The notes below the pieces were generated by a model. The model was not told the origin of the DNA. It ran no database searches and worked only from the letters and a program-made list of their open reading frames with translations. A stretch of 52,369 nucleotides of DNA. Source: Thermodesulfobacteriota bacterium. GTDB lineage: Bacteria; Desulfobacterota; WTBG01; CAIYCZ01; CAIRTM01. Position numbers and translations under genes: made by a program. Location of the stretch: assembly GCA_028282925.1 (NCBI GenBank), contig JANQGV010000018.1:1-52369 (forward strand), written 5' to 3'. The first letter of the stretch is position 1. Every line of letters begins with the position of its first letter. Shown here in pieces: positions 26,201-34,564 of this stretch.

Positions 26201-26362
26201 ACACGAGCTCTTTTTTTCCCTCTCCGAGATTTGATGTGCAGAACCGCACGACTCACAACTATGAATGGTGTCCCCATCCTGCACGGTCCGGTTAATGCCA
26301 CGGCGCGGCTGGTCTATGGGGGGTTGTCCGCTACGCTACAACAAGAATAGCATGTGTATAGG

Positions 26363-26394
26363 AGGCAGAGGCCTTTTAAGCTTCTGCCTTTTTT
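26363..26394 (+). terminator. Terminator before the curli leader
   Basis: AGGCAGA / TCTGCCT stem followed by a T-run (26389-26394). It separates the upstream membrane-protein gene from the curli-region promoter. Confidence 0.75.
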
Positions 26395-26647
26395 GCGTCT
26401 GGAAGAAATATGCACAAATTAATTGGTTTTTTATGGAGGAGACAGAAATATGTAGATTGTGGTTAAAACTCTGGGCCTAAATGGAAATTCGCTTTTTAAT
26501 CTTTCTTAGCTATTGCCTATTTTTATAAGAATGTCTGAAGCGGTTTGATTTAAAATTATAAAAATCATATGGATGAATGATGTTATCTAACACATAACCG
26601 GTAAACAATGTTTTTTCTGCAATCACCGCGTCAACACATGTGGTGCG
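26395..26647. other. AT-rich upstream region of the curli promoter
   Basis: About 250 bp without a gene; low GC and likely upstream regulatory DNA for the promoter at 26650-26703. No repeat or RNA is recognised. Confidence 0.4.
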
Positions 26648-26703
26648 TTTTAACAATAACTTAATGGGGGTTTAATTCCAGCTTAATGCTGTCCTCCTAC
26701 ATT
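26648..26703 (+). promoter_or_regulatory. Four 11-bp-phased TTAA boxes with -10 element (PhoB/OmpR-type)
   Basis: TTAA occurs at 26650, 26661, 26672 and 26683, i.e. four times at exactly 11-bp spacing; two of them read CTTAAT. TACATT (26698-26703) follows 11 bp after the last box, where a -10 element would sit. Tandem 11-bp direct repeats overlapping the -35 region are the layout of PhoB-family binding sites. The boxes are not the E. coli pho-box sequence, so the regulator is inferred from layout and from the phosphatase genes downstream. Confidence 0.5.
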
Positions 26704-26824
26704 GTAACAAAATACAGGTTACGACAGCACAGCATGCTACAAGATATTGGTTGGTTCGAAACCGGTAAAGCTCATTAAAAAAAATCACTGTATGAATTTT
26801 GTTTAGTTCCACCTATACCATGAT

Positions 26825-26889
26825 AAAGCCACACCTCGAGTAATCGGGGGTCGGAAAGTCACGGATCCTGTAGGTGATAAGGGATGGCC
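26825..26889 (+). ncRNA. GEMM-I-like (cyclic di-GMP-I type) riboswitch candidate
   Basis: AAAGCCACACC opens a P1-like strand (GCCA 26828-26831) that pairs with TGGC 26885-26888. P2 is a 6-bp stem CCTCGA / TCGGGG with a GTAA (GNRA) loop, the same length and loop class as in GEMM-I. GTCGGAAAGTCACGG matches the conserved GACGCAAAGCCACGG at most positions, including the A that stacks between the ligand bases. The P3 arm (TCAC...GTGA) is much shorter than usual. A terminator starts at the P1 3' strand, which fits ligand-controlled termination. Ligand specificity is not established. Confidence 0.55.
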
Positions 26890-26925
26890 GGGCCGCCAGA
26901 GTAAACTGGGTGGCCCGGTTTTTTT
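26888..26925 (+). terminator. Terminator coupled to the GEMM-like element
   Basis: CCGGGCC (26888-26894) pairs with GGCCCGG (26912-26918), extended by GCC/GGT, followed by seven T. Its left arm shares base 26888 with the P1 helix of the aptamer-like fold. Confidence 0.85.
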
Positions 26926-26934
26926 ATTGAGGAA

Positions 26935-27049
26935 AAAAGTTTGATGGGGCCTGGCGCCAACCGTTCCCCATCTTACGCTGAGTCCAGCAACATGATACTG
27001 CAAAAGGTAACGTTTTTTTGTCTTCAGAATCGGGTGCGGCTTTTTTTTA
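26935..27049 (+). ncRNA. Terminator-linked structured RNA, copy 1 (divergent)
   Basis: Shares with copies 2 and 3 the blocks CTGGCGCCAACCGTT, TGAGTCC-GCA-CATGA, GTAACG and AATC-GG-GCGGC before an eight-T run, but its helices use different bases. The first helix is GATGGGG / CCCCATC (26943-26949 with 26966-26972), against GTCCGATAG / CTATCGGAC in the others. Another helix is AAA / TTT around GGTAACG, against ACAG / CTGT. GCGCC of the first loop can pair with GGTGC near the 3' end. Confidence 0.6.
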
Positions 27050-27172
27050 TGCCATCGAAACACACACCTGCACCGTGAATTGAGATATGGTTAAGATGAC
27101 AAATCGTTTTCCGTTACCTGGCGGGGGATTTCAACAGCAAGCATTATAAACGAGTAACAAATACAAAGTGTA

Positions 27173-27291
27173 TAAAAAAAGTCCGATAGAACCTGGCGCC
27201 AACCGTTTCCTATCGGACCGTGAGTCCGGCACCATGAAGCCGAAACAGTAACGGCTGTTCTGTATGCGGAATCAGGCGCGGCCTTTTTTAT
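27173..27291 (+). ncRNA. Terminator-linked structured RNA, copy 2
   Basis: Differs from copy 3 at two positions only. Helices: GTCCGATAG / CTATCGGAC enclosing the conserved loop; CGGC / GCCG around ACCATGAA; ACAG / CTGT around TAACGG; and a long-range GCGCC / GGCGC pairing closing the domain just before TTTTTT. On the minus strand the first hairpin is itself followed by seven T, so a bidirectional or opposite-strand role is possible. Confidence 0.65.
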
Positions 27292-27424
27292 TACTAGATC
27301 GAAACTTCAGGGCGGTAACTTGAATTAAGTTTTAGTTAATTTGATAAAAATGACTTCATGGGTAACCGACAAGAATTTTAGTAGACTATCAGAAGCATTA
27401 TTGTTGCAAAGGCTGTAAGGGTAC

Positions 27425-27543
27425 ATAAAAAAAGTCCGATAGGACCTGGCGCCAACCGTTTCCTATCGGACCGTGAGTCCGGCACCATGAAACCGAAACA
27501 GTAACGGCTGTTCTGTATGCGGAATCAGGCGCGGCCTTTTTTA
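27425..27543 (+). ncRNA. Terminator-linked structured RNA, copy 3
   Basis: Copy nearest to csgE. One difference from copy 2 (A to G) extends the first stem to GTCCGATAGG / CCTATCGGAC; the other (G to A) weakens the CGGC / GCCG helix by one pair. It ends in TTTTTT about 60 bp before the csgE start, so readthrough is needed to express the operon from the upstream promoter. Confidence 0.65.
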
Positions 27544-27603
27544 TATATAACTATTTTTTAAAATAAAATCAAGTAGATGGTGAACCTCGTGCACAGCTCC
27601 ATA

Positions 27604-28005
27604 ATGAAAATACTTGTACCGGCCATACTGCTCTGGACATGTTTCGCGCCCTGTTCAACCGTTGCATCGGATACGGAAATAGACGGGCTCGTCATCGATC
27701 AGACCCAGACCCGTATCGGATATGAGTTCTACAGCACGTTTAGCCTGCACTGGGAAGCTCCGGTTCAGAATGGTGTTGATGATTACACCATTACCGTTAT
27801 TGAACGTGCCAGTCCCCAGTGGGGAAGCTGGATATGGATAAAAATTAACGACGCTTATATGTACCGCAAGATACTGCAGCCGCGCCAGGGTGAAGTTGAA
27901 AATGAGGCCCGCAAGGCGGTGGGTACTGTAAAGAAATACCTGGTTACTGAATATCTCTACCAGAAGAAGCTGCTGGATGAAGATATGAGTGAAAGTGGTA
28001 TATAG
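27604..28005 (+). CDS. csgE: Curli assembly protein CsgE
   Basis: 133 aa from the ATG at 27604, which begins a standard signal peptide (MKILVPAILLWTCFAPCSTVA); an in-frame ATG at 27577 adds nine residues. Neither has a strong ribosome site. The mature part matches the CsgE pattern: EIDGLVIDQTQTRIGYEFY, DYTITVIERASPQWGSWIWI and KILQPRQGEVE. CsgE is the periplasmic cap and selectivity factor of the CsgG secretion channel. First gene of the curli operon here, directly after the RNA leader. Confidence 0.9.
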   Translation: MKILVPAILLWTCFAPCSTVASDTEIDGLVIDQTQTRIGYEFYSTFSLHWEAPVQNGVDDYTITVIERASPQWGSWIWIKINDAYMYRKILQPRQGEVENEARKAVGTVKKYLVTEYLYQKKLLDEDMSESGI

Positions 28006-28038
28006 GCACCTATTTTTAAAAGGAGGAGACGGAGGAAT

Positions 28039-28461
28039 ATGAAAAAACAACTGTTGATATCATTACTTATAGCCTTTGGGGCGCTGTTGTGCACGTCGGC
28101 CTTTGCAACCGAACTGGTATACACACCGGTGAATCCCTCGTTCGGGGGCAGCCCGCTCAATGGTTCGTGGATGCTGGGACAGGCCCAGGCCCAGAACCGG
28201 TTTACCGACAGCCGGGGGCGCGGAAGCCGGGAGTCCAAGTCGTTCGGGCAGCGCCTGGCCGAAGATGTTGTACGGCGTGTAACCAATCGGACCGAGCGGG
28301 AAATTCTGGATGCCATATTCAACCAGGACTCGTCTCTCGGCTCGGCCGATTTCGGCACCTATGGCGGCGACATGTATACGGATGAAGTAACCATCAATAT
28401 TGATGTCTATCAGTATGGTGACGGCAATTCAGCAATGATCGATTCGCCGTACTCGTACTAA
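28039..28461 (+). CDS. csgF: Curli assembly protein CsgF
   Basis: 140 aa with a signal peptide ending ...CTSAFA. The mature N-terminus TELVYTPVNPSFGGSPLNGS is the hallmark CsgF segment that plugs into the CsgG channel from outside. Very strong ribosome site (AAGGAGGAG plus GGAGG). 33 bp after csgE and 13 bp before csgG. Confidence 0.95.
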   Translation: MKKQLLISLLIAFGALLCTSAFATELVYTPVNPSFGGSPLNGSWMLGQAQAQNRFTDSRGRGSRESKSFGQRLAEDVVRRVTNRTEREILDAIFNQDSSLGSADFGTYGGDMYTDEVTINIDVYQYGDGNSAMIDSPYSY

Positions 28462-28474
28462 TTGAGGAGGGATA

Positions 28475-29395
28475 ATGAGAAAACAGAAGAATATACTCAT
28501 GCTTGTATTTGTTGTTGCTATATGTTCGCTGACCGGATGCAGCGGTATAGCCAGGAAAGCGGTCATGACAACACCGGCAAAGGTGGGATATCAGACTTCG
28601 GTGCATAAAGACCTGTTGTCGCTTCCGAAGCCGAAACGAAAAATTGTTGTGGCTGTCTATAAGTTCCGGGACCAGACAGGCCAGTACAAACCCAACCCCA
28701 ACGCAACCACCTTTTCAACGGCGGTAACCCAGGGCGCAACCTCAATGCTTATCAAAGCGCTGGAAGATTCAGGCTGGTTTATCCCGGTTGAGCGGGAAGG
28801 CCTGGCCAACTTGCTCACGGAGCGAAAAATTATCCGGGGAACCCGGGAAAATCATAATGGGAAACATAAGAAAACTGAGCACATGCCGGACCTTCCGCCC
28901 CTGCTGTACGCGTCGGTCGCCCTTGAGGGCGGCGTTATTGCCTATGAAACCAATATTGTTACCGGCGGCCTGGGTGCGCGCTACTTCGGCATCGGCGGTT
29001 CCAGCCAGATCCGCAAAGATAAGGTGACCGTTTACCTGCGGTCGGTATCCATTAAAAACGGCAGCATTCTCAATACGGTCTCGACCAACAAGACAATCCT
29101 GTCGCGCGAGGTTGATTTCGGCGTATACCGCTTTATCTCCTACAAACGGTTGCTGGAAATCGAAACCGGACTCAGCACCAATGAACCGACCCAGATGTGT
29201 GTGCTGGAGGCCATTGAAAAAGCGGTTGTGGGAATGGTCATCGAGGGAATTGAAAACAAGGCCTGGGAGCTTGAAAACCCTGAGGATTTTAATTCACCGG
29301 TTATCCAGCAGTATTTGCAGGAGCGCAACGGGGTTGAAAAAGCGATACGGTTCGATCGTGACGGCAATGTAGTGCACGGCGATGATGCTGCATGA
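28475..29395 (+). CDS. csgG: Curli secretion channel lipoprotein CsgG
   Basis: 306 aa; lipobox LTGC with Cys22 marks an outer-membrane lipoprotein. The CsgG core is clear: KRKIVVAVYKFRDQTGQYKP, the constriction-side region YASVALEGGVIAYETNIVTGG and DKVTVYLRSVSIKNG, and the end EAIEKAVVGMVIEGIE. It forms the nonameric export pore for curli subunits. Slightly longer than the E. coli protein because of an extra C-terminal tail. Confidence 0.97.
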   Translation: MRKQKNILMLVFVVAICSLTGCSGIARKAVMTTPAKVGYQTSVHKDLLSLPKPKRKIVVAVYKFRDQTGQYKPNPNATTFSTAVTQGATSMLIKALEDSGWFIPVEREGLANLLTERKIIRGTRENHNGKHKKTEHMPDLPPLLYASVALEGGVIAYETNIVTGGLGARYFGIGGSSQIRKDKVTVYLRSVSIKNGSILNTVSTNKTILSREVDFGVYRFISYKRLLEIETGLSTNEPTQMCVLEAIEKAVVGMVIEGIENKAWELENPEDFNSPVIQQYLQERNGVEKAIRFDRDGNVVHGDDAA

Positions 29396-29482
29396 AAAAA
29401 GAAGCGTGTAAGAGCAAAGCCGATTCTTGAGAATCGGCAGAAAATATACAACGAATCCAGAATGGAAAGGAGGTGGTAAGAA

Positions 29483-30049
29483 GTGTGTAGAATGGCCATG
29501 CCGGTTTTGCTCAGTATAATTCTGTGTATTTGTTGCCGAAGCAATCCGGTCAGTGCCGGAAGCAGTGCCGTGCAGTACCAGGACGGAAACAGCAATACAT
29601 CTGCCATTGAACAGTCGGGACGGGGGCACACCATGCGTCACATGCAGATCGGTGACGAACACCGGTCTGAACTGATTCAATCGGGAGAGCAGCACAGCAT
29701 CGACCTGGTCCAGGACGGCAGCCGGCACATTGCTGCTATTGAGCAGTGGGGCTACGGCAACACCGGCCAGCAATACCAGTACGGCATGCTGAACAGCGCC
29801 GATATATCACAGGAAGGCGATTTCAATTCGGCCCGCCAGCATCTCGATGGTGTTGAAAACAGCGCCGGAATCAGACAGTTCGGGAGCTGGAACACGGCAC
29901 AGCAAGGTCTGTATGGCCAAAACAATTATGCACACTGCGAACAAAACGGATATGGCAACACCAGCATGCAGATACACACCGGTGACCATGGCACCAGTTC
30001 GGTAGTGCAGATCGGCAACGGCAATCTAACCGTGCATGGTTATCCGTAG
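29483..30049 (+). CDS. csgB: Curli minor subunit-like protein (CsgB-like)
   Basis: 188 aa from a GTG with AAAGGAGG nine bases upstream (ATG at 29492 is alternative). Signal peptide to ...NPVSAG. The mature region consists of about 14 strand-turn units with the curlin pattern QxGxxN, at roughly 11-residue spacing (e.g. QYQDGNSNTSAIEQSG, QQYQYGMLNSADISQEG). Assigned as the nucleator because it directly precedes the longer, more regular CsgA-like gene; sequence alone does not separate nucleator from major subunit. Confidence 0.75.
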   Translation: MCRMAMPVLLSIILCICCRSNPVSAGSSAVQYQDGNSNTSAIEQSGRGHTMRHMQIGDEHRSELIQSGEQHSIDLVQDGSRHIAAIEQWGYGNTGQQYQYGMLNSADISQEGDFNSARQHLDGVENSAGIRQFGSWNTAQQGLYGQNNYAHCEQNGYGNTSMQIHTGDHGTSSVVQIGNGNLTVHGYP

Positions 30050-30108
30050 GTATCCGGCAAAAGAAAGAGGTTGTACCACAAGAGTAAAAACATTTAAAGG
30101 AGTCAGCT

Positions 30109-31521
30109 ATGAAAAGAACAACAAGTTTTTTATTAGCCATGCTGCTTGCGGCCGGCACGTGGGGCAGTGCTTCCGCCGAGAGCAACTTCGCACAGCAGGA
30201 CCAGGCCGGTGTGGGCAATGGAGCCTTCATTGAGCAGACCGGTATCGCAAACGAGGCCTATCAGAGCCAGCCCGGCGACTCGAATATGGCCGATATCATT
30301 CAGACCGGAGACATTAATTATGCTGATCAACTGCAGGAAGGAAACAGCAATGATGTCACGGCTGACCAGTCGGGAAGCGAGAACACAGTTTTTCAATACC
30401 AAAGCGGCGATGCAAACAGTGCCATGACTGACCAGTCCGGTGATCAGAACTATGCCGATCAGACCCAGGAGGGATCCGGGAATGATGCATATATTAATCA
30501 GCCGGGGCTGTCAAATGAAGCCTATCAGTACCAGATCGGAGACGCAAACAGCGCCGTCATTACTCAAGATGGTGAAATGAACTATGCCGACCAGATGCAG
30601 GAAGGTTCAGCAAACCAGGCAGCTATTGATCAGATTGGCATCGAAAATCAGGCATTTCAAACACAGCCCGGCACCGGAAATACCGCCGAGATTATTCAGG
30701 ATGGTGAGGACAACTATGCAGATCAACTGCAGGCAGGTGAAGGGAATACAGCCTTCATCGACCAAATCGGCATATCAAACGAAGCATACCAGACCCAGCC
30801 GGGTATGGATGGCCTGGCCGAGATTTTCCAGGACGGCAGCGAGAATTTTGCCGATCAGGTTCAGGATGGTACCGGCAACGTAGCTTATATTGAACAGGTC
30901 GGAGACCAGAATGAAGCGTTTCAGGAACAATCCGGTGAATACAACAATGCAGTCGCTCTGCAGTTCGGAAGCCTTAATGTGGCAGAACAGATCCAGGCAG
31001 GCTCAGGTAATGATGCAACAATCGAACAGACAGGGGACGCAAATCTGGCCATCCAGAATGCGCAGTCCACGAACAATCTGGCAATGATAGATCAGGACGG
31101 AAACTTAAATATCGCAGCCCAGTTGCAGGACGGAGATTCCAATATAGCACTTATTGAGCAAAGGGGAGATGAGATGCTTGCGGAACAGGAACAGTATGGA
31201 AGCAGCAACTCAGCCTATATCAACCAGTCCGGAACGGAAAACAGTGCCTATGAATTGCAGGACGGCATCGGAAACATTGCTGAAATTTTTCAGACCGGAA
31301 CCCATGCCGGCGATGTTTACGGATCTGCGTATGGCGCTGAAGTCATTCAGACCGGTGATGCAAATACCGCATCCGTTCTTCAGGACGGGTTCGACAATTA
31401 CAGCCTTGCCCAGCAGTCGGGCAACCTGAATGCAAGCACCCAGATCCAGAGCGGAACATTTAATATCAGTACCATTGCTCAGAGCGGCACCAGCAATATT
31501 GCCACCTGCATTCAGCAATAA
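30109..31521 (+). CDS. csgA: Giant curlin major subunit-like protein (CsgA-like)
   Basis: 470 aa with a signal peptide ending ...GSASA. The whole mature chain is about 40 consecutive 11-residue strand-turn units with consensus xxNxAxxxQxG, about four times the strand number of E. coli CsgA. Above this lies a 44-residue (132-bp) higher-order repeat made of xxNEAYQTQPG, xxxxAEIIQDG, xxNYADQLQxG and xxNxAxIDQIG, clear for about five units and decaying towards the C-terminus. One interruption (THAGDVYGSAYG, near residue 407) breaks the 11-residue register. AAAGGAG ribosome site. Predicted extracellular functional amyloid exported by CsgG. Confidence 0.85.
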   Translation: MKRTTSFLLAMLLAAGTWGSASAESNFAQQDQAGVGNGAFIEQTGIANEAYQSQPGDSNMADIIQTGDINYADQLQEGNSNDVTADQSGSENTVFQYQSGDANSAMTDQSGDQNYADQTQEGSGNDAYINQPGLSNEAYQYQIGDANSAVITQDGEMNYADQMQEGSANQAAIDQIGIENQAFQTQPGTGNTAEIIQDGEDNYADQLQAGEGNTAFIDQIGISNEAYQTQPGMDGLAEIFQDGSENFADQVQDGTGNVAYIEQVGDQNEAFQEQSGEYNNAVALQFGSLNVAEQIQAGSGNDATIEQTGDANLAIQNAQSTNNLAMIDQDGNLNIAAQLQDGDSNIALIEQRGDEMLAEQEQYGSSNSAYINQSGTENSAYELQDGIGNIAEIFQTGTHAGDVYGSAYGAEVIQTGDANTASVLQDGFDNYSLAQQSGNLNASTQIQSGTFNISTIAQSGTSNIATCIQQ

Positions 31522-31598
31522 ACAGTAATTGCAATTATAACACAACGGGTTCAATAGCCCGGTTACATAAAACGCATAGTTAAAAGGAGATTTCAATC

Positions 31599-33116
31599 AT
31601 GAATCTGCAGAAACATAAAAAATGTATGGCTACCGTGATGAAAACTGCCGTAATCAGCATGCTGATTTTTTTAATGTCTGCGGCGTATGCGTACGCCGGC
31701 CAGCCGAAATATGTATTCTTTTTTATCGGTGACGGTATGGCAACCGTTCAGGTAAACGCCGCTGAGATATTTGCGTCATCAGTTATCGATCCTGACACTC
31801 GGATGCATGAAAAACTTGGTATGAGCCAGATGCCGTACCATGGTCTGGCCACAACATTTTCTGAAAATTCATACATTACCGATTCGGCGGCCGCCGGAAC
31901 GGCCCTTGCCTGTGGTTATAAAACCATGTCGGGTGTTGTTGCCATGGACGCCGATGGTACCGTTTCCTACAAAAGCATTGCAAAGGCGGCCCATGAGGCA
32001 GGTATGAAGGTTGGAATCGTTTCCAGTGTTTCCATCGATCATGCTACCCCTGCTGTATTTTATGCAAATCAGCCGAGCCGCGGTATGTATCATGAAATCG
32101 ACCATGACCTGGCCAACAGTGGTTTTGAGTATTTTGGCGGCGGTGGCCTGAAACGACCCGACGGTTCTCTGGGGAATGCATACGATGCAGCAATTGCAAA
32201 TGGTTACACCATTGTAACGGACAGAGCCGCTCTTGAAGCTCTGACGCCGGATTCCGGTAAAGTACTTGCCTACAACCATACCCTCGACGGCAGCAAAGCC
32301 CTGTACTATGAGCTTGATCGCCCGGCCGATCATATCTCTCTGGCCGAGTTTACCGCCAAAGGTATCGAACTGCTCGACAACCCGAATGGTTTTTTCATGA
32401 TGGTCGAAGGCGGCAAAATTGACTGGGCATGCCACGCAAACGATGCCCGGTCGGCAATTGAAGACACATTTGCTTTTGATAATGCCATTAAGGAAGCGAT
32501 TGATTTTTATAACGCCCACCCGACGGAAACCCTGATTGTTGTAACCGGCGACCATGAGTGCGGCGGCCTGACAATCGGATATGCCGGTACCGGCTATGGT
32601 ACGTACTATGACATCATCAACCGTCAGAACCAGTCATATATCGAATTCGGCAAAGTGCTGTCAGCCGCAATCGGCTCCGGCGAAACCTTCAATGATATCA
32701 AAGACGACATCACGACCGCTTTCGGCCTGGAATTCTTAAGCGCCTTTGAAAAACGCACACTGGAAGCGCTGGCTGATGCAGGCGACCACGAAGCTTCTGT
32801 AACGCTGCGCCTTGCCGTCGACAACTATGAACTGCAGGACCTTATGCGGGCTTTTACGCTGAGCAAGATGCCTCGCTCCAGCAGGCCGTCCGACAGGCGT
32901 ACGTATGAGCTGTACGGATCATACGATCCTCTTACGGTTACCTGTACGCATATGCTGAACAAGAAAGCCGGTATTGCCTGGACCTCATACTCACACACCG
33001 GTGTTCCAGTTCCAGTATTCGCCCAGGGCGTTACCGGTGAAGATTACGTAGGTTTTTATGACAATACCGATATCGCCAAAAAATTGGCTGCCGGTATGGG
33101 TCTCACTCTGAATTAA
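31599..33116 (+). CDS. phoA: Alkaline phosphatase, PhoA family
   Basis: 505-aa periplasmic or extracellular phosphomonoesterase. Signal peptide to ...YAYAG. Metal and nucleophile motifs: FIGDGM with Asp45, YITDSAAAGTALACG with Ser96, SIDHATPAVFY, MVEGGKIDWACHANDA, VTGDHECGGL, and the late zinc His in SYSHTGVPVPV. AAAAGGAG ribosome site. It lies 78 bp after csgA with only a small hairpin between, so it is probably in the same transcript. It would release phosphate from organic phosphate trapped in the amyloid matrix (inference). Confidence 0.93.
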   Translation: MNLQKHKKCMATVMKTAVISMLIFLMSAAYAYAGQPKYVFFFIGDGMATVQVNAAEIFASSVIDPDTRMHEKLGMSQMPYHGLATTFSENSYITDSAAAGTALACGYKTMSGVVAMDADGTVSYKSIAKAAHEAGMKVGIVSSVSIDHATPAVFYANQPSRGMYHEIDHDLANSGFEYFGGGGLKRPDGSLGNAYDAAIANGYTIVTDRAALEALTPDSGKVLAYNHTLDGSKALYYELDRPADHISLAEFTAKGIELLDNPNGFFMMVEGGKIDWACHANDARSAIEDTFAFDNAIKEAIDFYNAHPTETLIVVTGDHECGGLTIGYAGTGYGTYYDIINRQNQSYIEFGKVLSAAIGSGETFNDIKDDITTAFGLEFLSAFEKRTLEALADAGDHEASVTLRLAVDNYELQDLMRAFTLSKMPRSSRPSDRRTYELYGSYDPLTVTCTHMLNKKAGIAWTSYSHTGVPVPVFAQGVTGEDYVGFYDNTDIAKKLAAGMGLTLN

Positions 33117-33218
33117 TAAAATTATTTGCGTTGCAGGCAGATCCGTATTGATGCGGGTTTGCCTGCACGCTTATACACTTTGCATTCGGCAGACAAGCCG
33201 ACAGGTAAGAATTATCAT

Positions 33219-34433
33219 ATGAAAGCAATGTTATCCGAAAAAGAAATGAATACGGAAAAGGTGATTTCTCTTGAATCGCCTGTAACAAATCAAACGCACA
33301 AAACTCCTGGTGCCGACAAAAAAAAGAGTCTGCTTTTTTCGGTCATCGTTTTTTTACTGTGCATTGGCCTTGTGCAGTTGCCGACCGGATATGAAAACAG
33401 AAAGTACAAGAATTCTCATCTTGCACGGGCTCGAATAGTTTCAGTTGATAATTCGGAAGTCAGTCAGCGCCTGATCGTCAAAACAGGCATGCAGTCGATG
33501 CAGGTGGAGGTGCTGAACGGCCCCTGGAAAGGCCAGCGCGTAACGGCTGTCAACCAGTTAACCGGCACAATGGAGCTGGATGAAATGTATGTTGCCGGAC
33601 AAAAGGTTCTGCTGGAATTTTCAGTTGTGGACAACAAAATACAATGGGCCCATGCCCGGGGCACCTACCGGCTGGGAATTGAAGCAGTTTTAATGGGGCT
33701 TTTCGCGCTCCTGCTCATTGCGGTTGCGGGATGGACGGGAGTCAAGGCGTTGCTCACATTTGTTTTTACGGCGTTGATGATCTGGAAAGTAATGCTGCCC
33801 TGCTTTCTTAAGGGATATGATCCCATATTAATTGCGCTGGTTGTTGTCGCGGTATTAACCGCAACAACAAGTTTTATCGTAGGAGGACTCAACCGTAAAG
33901 GGTTGGTGACGTTTTTAGGAGCATTCCTGGGTCTGGTGCTGACCTGCGTATTAGCACAGGTTTTTCAGCATGGCTTTAAGGTTCATGGAGCGGTCAGGCC
34001 TTTTGCGGAACAGTTGCTCTATTCAGGCTTTTACAGCCTTAACCTCACACGTATTTTCCTTGCCGGAATTTTTGTTGCATCCTCCGGTGCCGTGATGGAC
34101 TTGGCAATGGATATATCGGCTTCGATGCATGAGATCGCAGATCAGAAACCCGATATTTCCCGGGTGCAACTTATCGGATCGGGCATGACGGTCGGCAGAG
34201 CAGTTATAGGAACCATGACAACCACGCTCCTGCTTGCATACTCCGGAAGTTATATGACCATGTTTATGTATTTTATGGGGCAGGGTATCCCTATACAAAA
34301 TATACTTAACCTTAATTACGTAGCGGCAGAAATGCTGAATACGTTTGTCGGCAGTTTCGGACTGGTAACCGTTGCGCCGTTTACGGCTCTGATGGGTGGT
34401 CTGTTGTTTCATCGGTCCAGAACATTTGAATGA
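33219..34433 (+). CDS. YibE/F-like integral membrane protein
   Basis: 404 aa from the ATG at 33219; the upstream in-frame extension from a TTG is not protein-like. After a cytosolic N-terminus there is one membrane segment (KKSLLFSVIVFLLCIGLVQL), a soluble beta-rich domain (about 70-150, VEVLNGPWKGQRVTAVNQLTG) and seven or so further membrane segments with IFVASSGAVMDLAMDISASM, the signature of the YibE/F family. Function is not established; a transport role is likely. Sits between phoA and the other secreted phosphatase-type genes on the same strand. Confidence 0.8.
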   Translation: MKAMLSEKEMNTEKVISLESPVTNQTHKTPGADKKKSLLFSVIVFLLCIGLVQLPTGYENRKYKNSHLARARIVSVDNSEVSQRLIVKTGMQSMQVEVLNGPWKGQRVTAVNQLTGTMELDEMYVAGQKVLLEFSVVDNKIQWAHARGTYRLGIEAVLMGLFALLLIAVAGWTGVKALLTFVFTALMIWKVMLPCFLKGYDPILIALVVVAVLTATTSFIVGGLNRKGLVTFLGAFLGLVLTCVLAQVFQHGFKVHGAVRPFAEQLLYSGFYSLNLTRIFLAGIFVASSGAVMDLAMDISASMHEIADQKPDISRVQLIGSGMTVGRAVIGTMTTTLLLAYSGSYMTMFMYFMGQGIPIQNILNLNYVAAEMLNTFVGSFGLVTVAPFTALMGGLLFHRSRTFE

Positions 34434-34564
34434 TTATTACCACGCACGATTAGATGCAATAAGCGGTTTTCAAACAATGAAATAGTATGCGGAATCTGCG
34501 GGTCAAAATATATATTTCCAAGGGATGTATTCCTTTTACTAACCTGGCTTCAAAGGAGAAAAAG

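Noticed and set aside
26233-26340. Possible group II intron or reverse-transcriptase remnant in a GC-richer patch
   Set aside because: No domain V hairpin and no reverse-transcriptase motif could be found; left unassigned.
26803-27063. 86-codon minus-strand frame across the GEMM-like element and RNA copy 1
   Set aside because: Covers two terminators and structured RNA; lacks a ribosome site and protein-like composition.
27173-27543. Hammerhead or GEMM identity for the three tandem RNA copies
   Set aside because: TGAGTCC...GAAAC recalls a hammerhead core, but the CTGANGA motif is absent. The GEMM core (GCAAAG...CACGG) is also absent from all three.
31544-31565. Terminator between csgA and phoA
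   Set aside because: Only a short bulged hairpin around GGG...CCC without a T-run; too weak to call.
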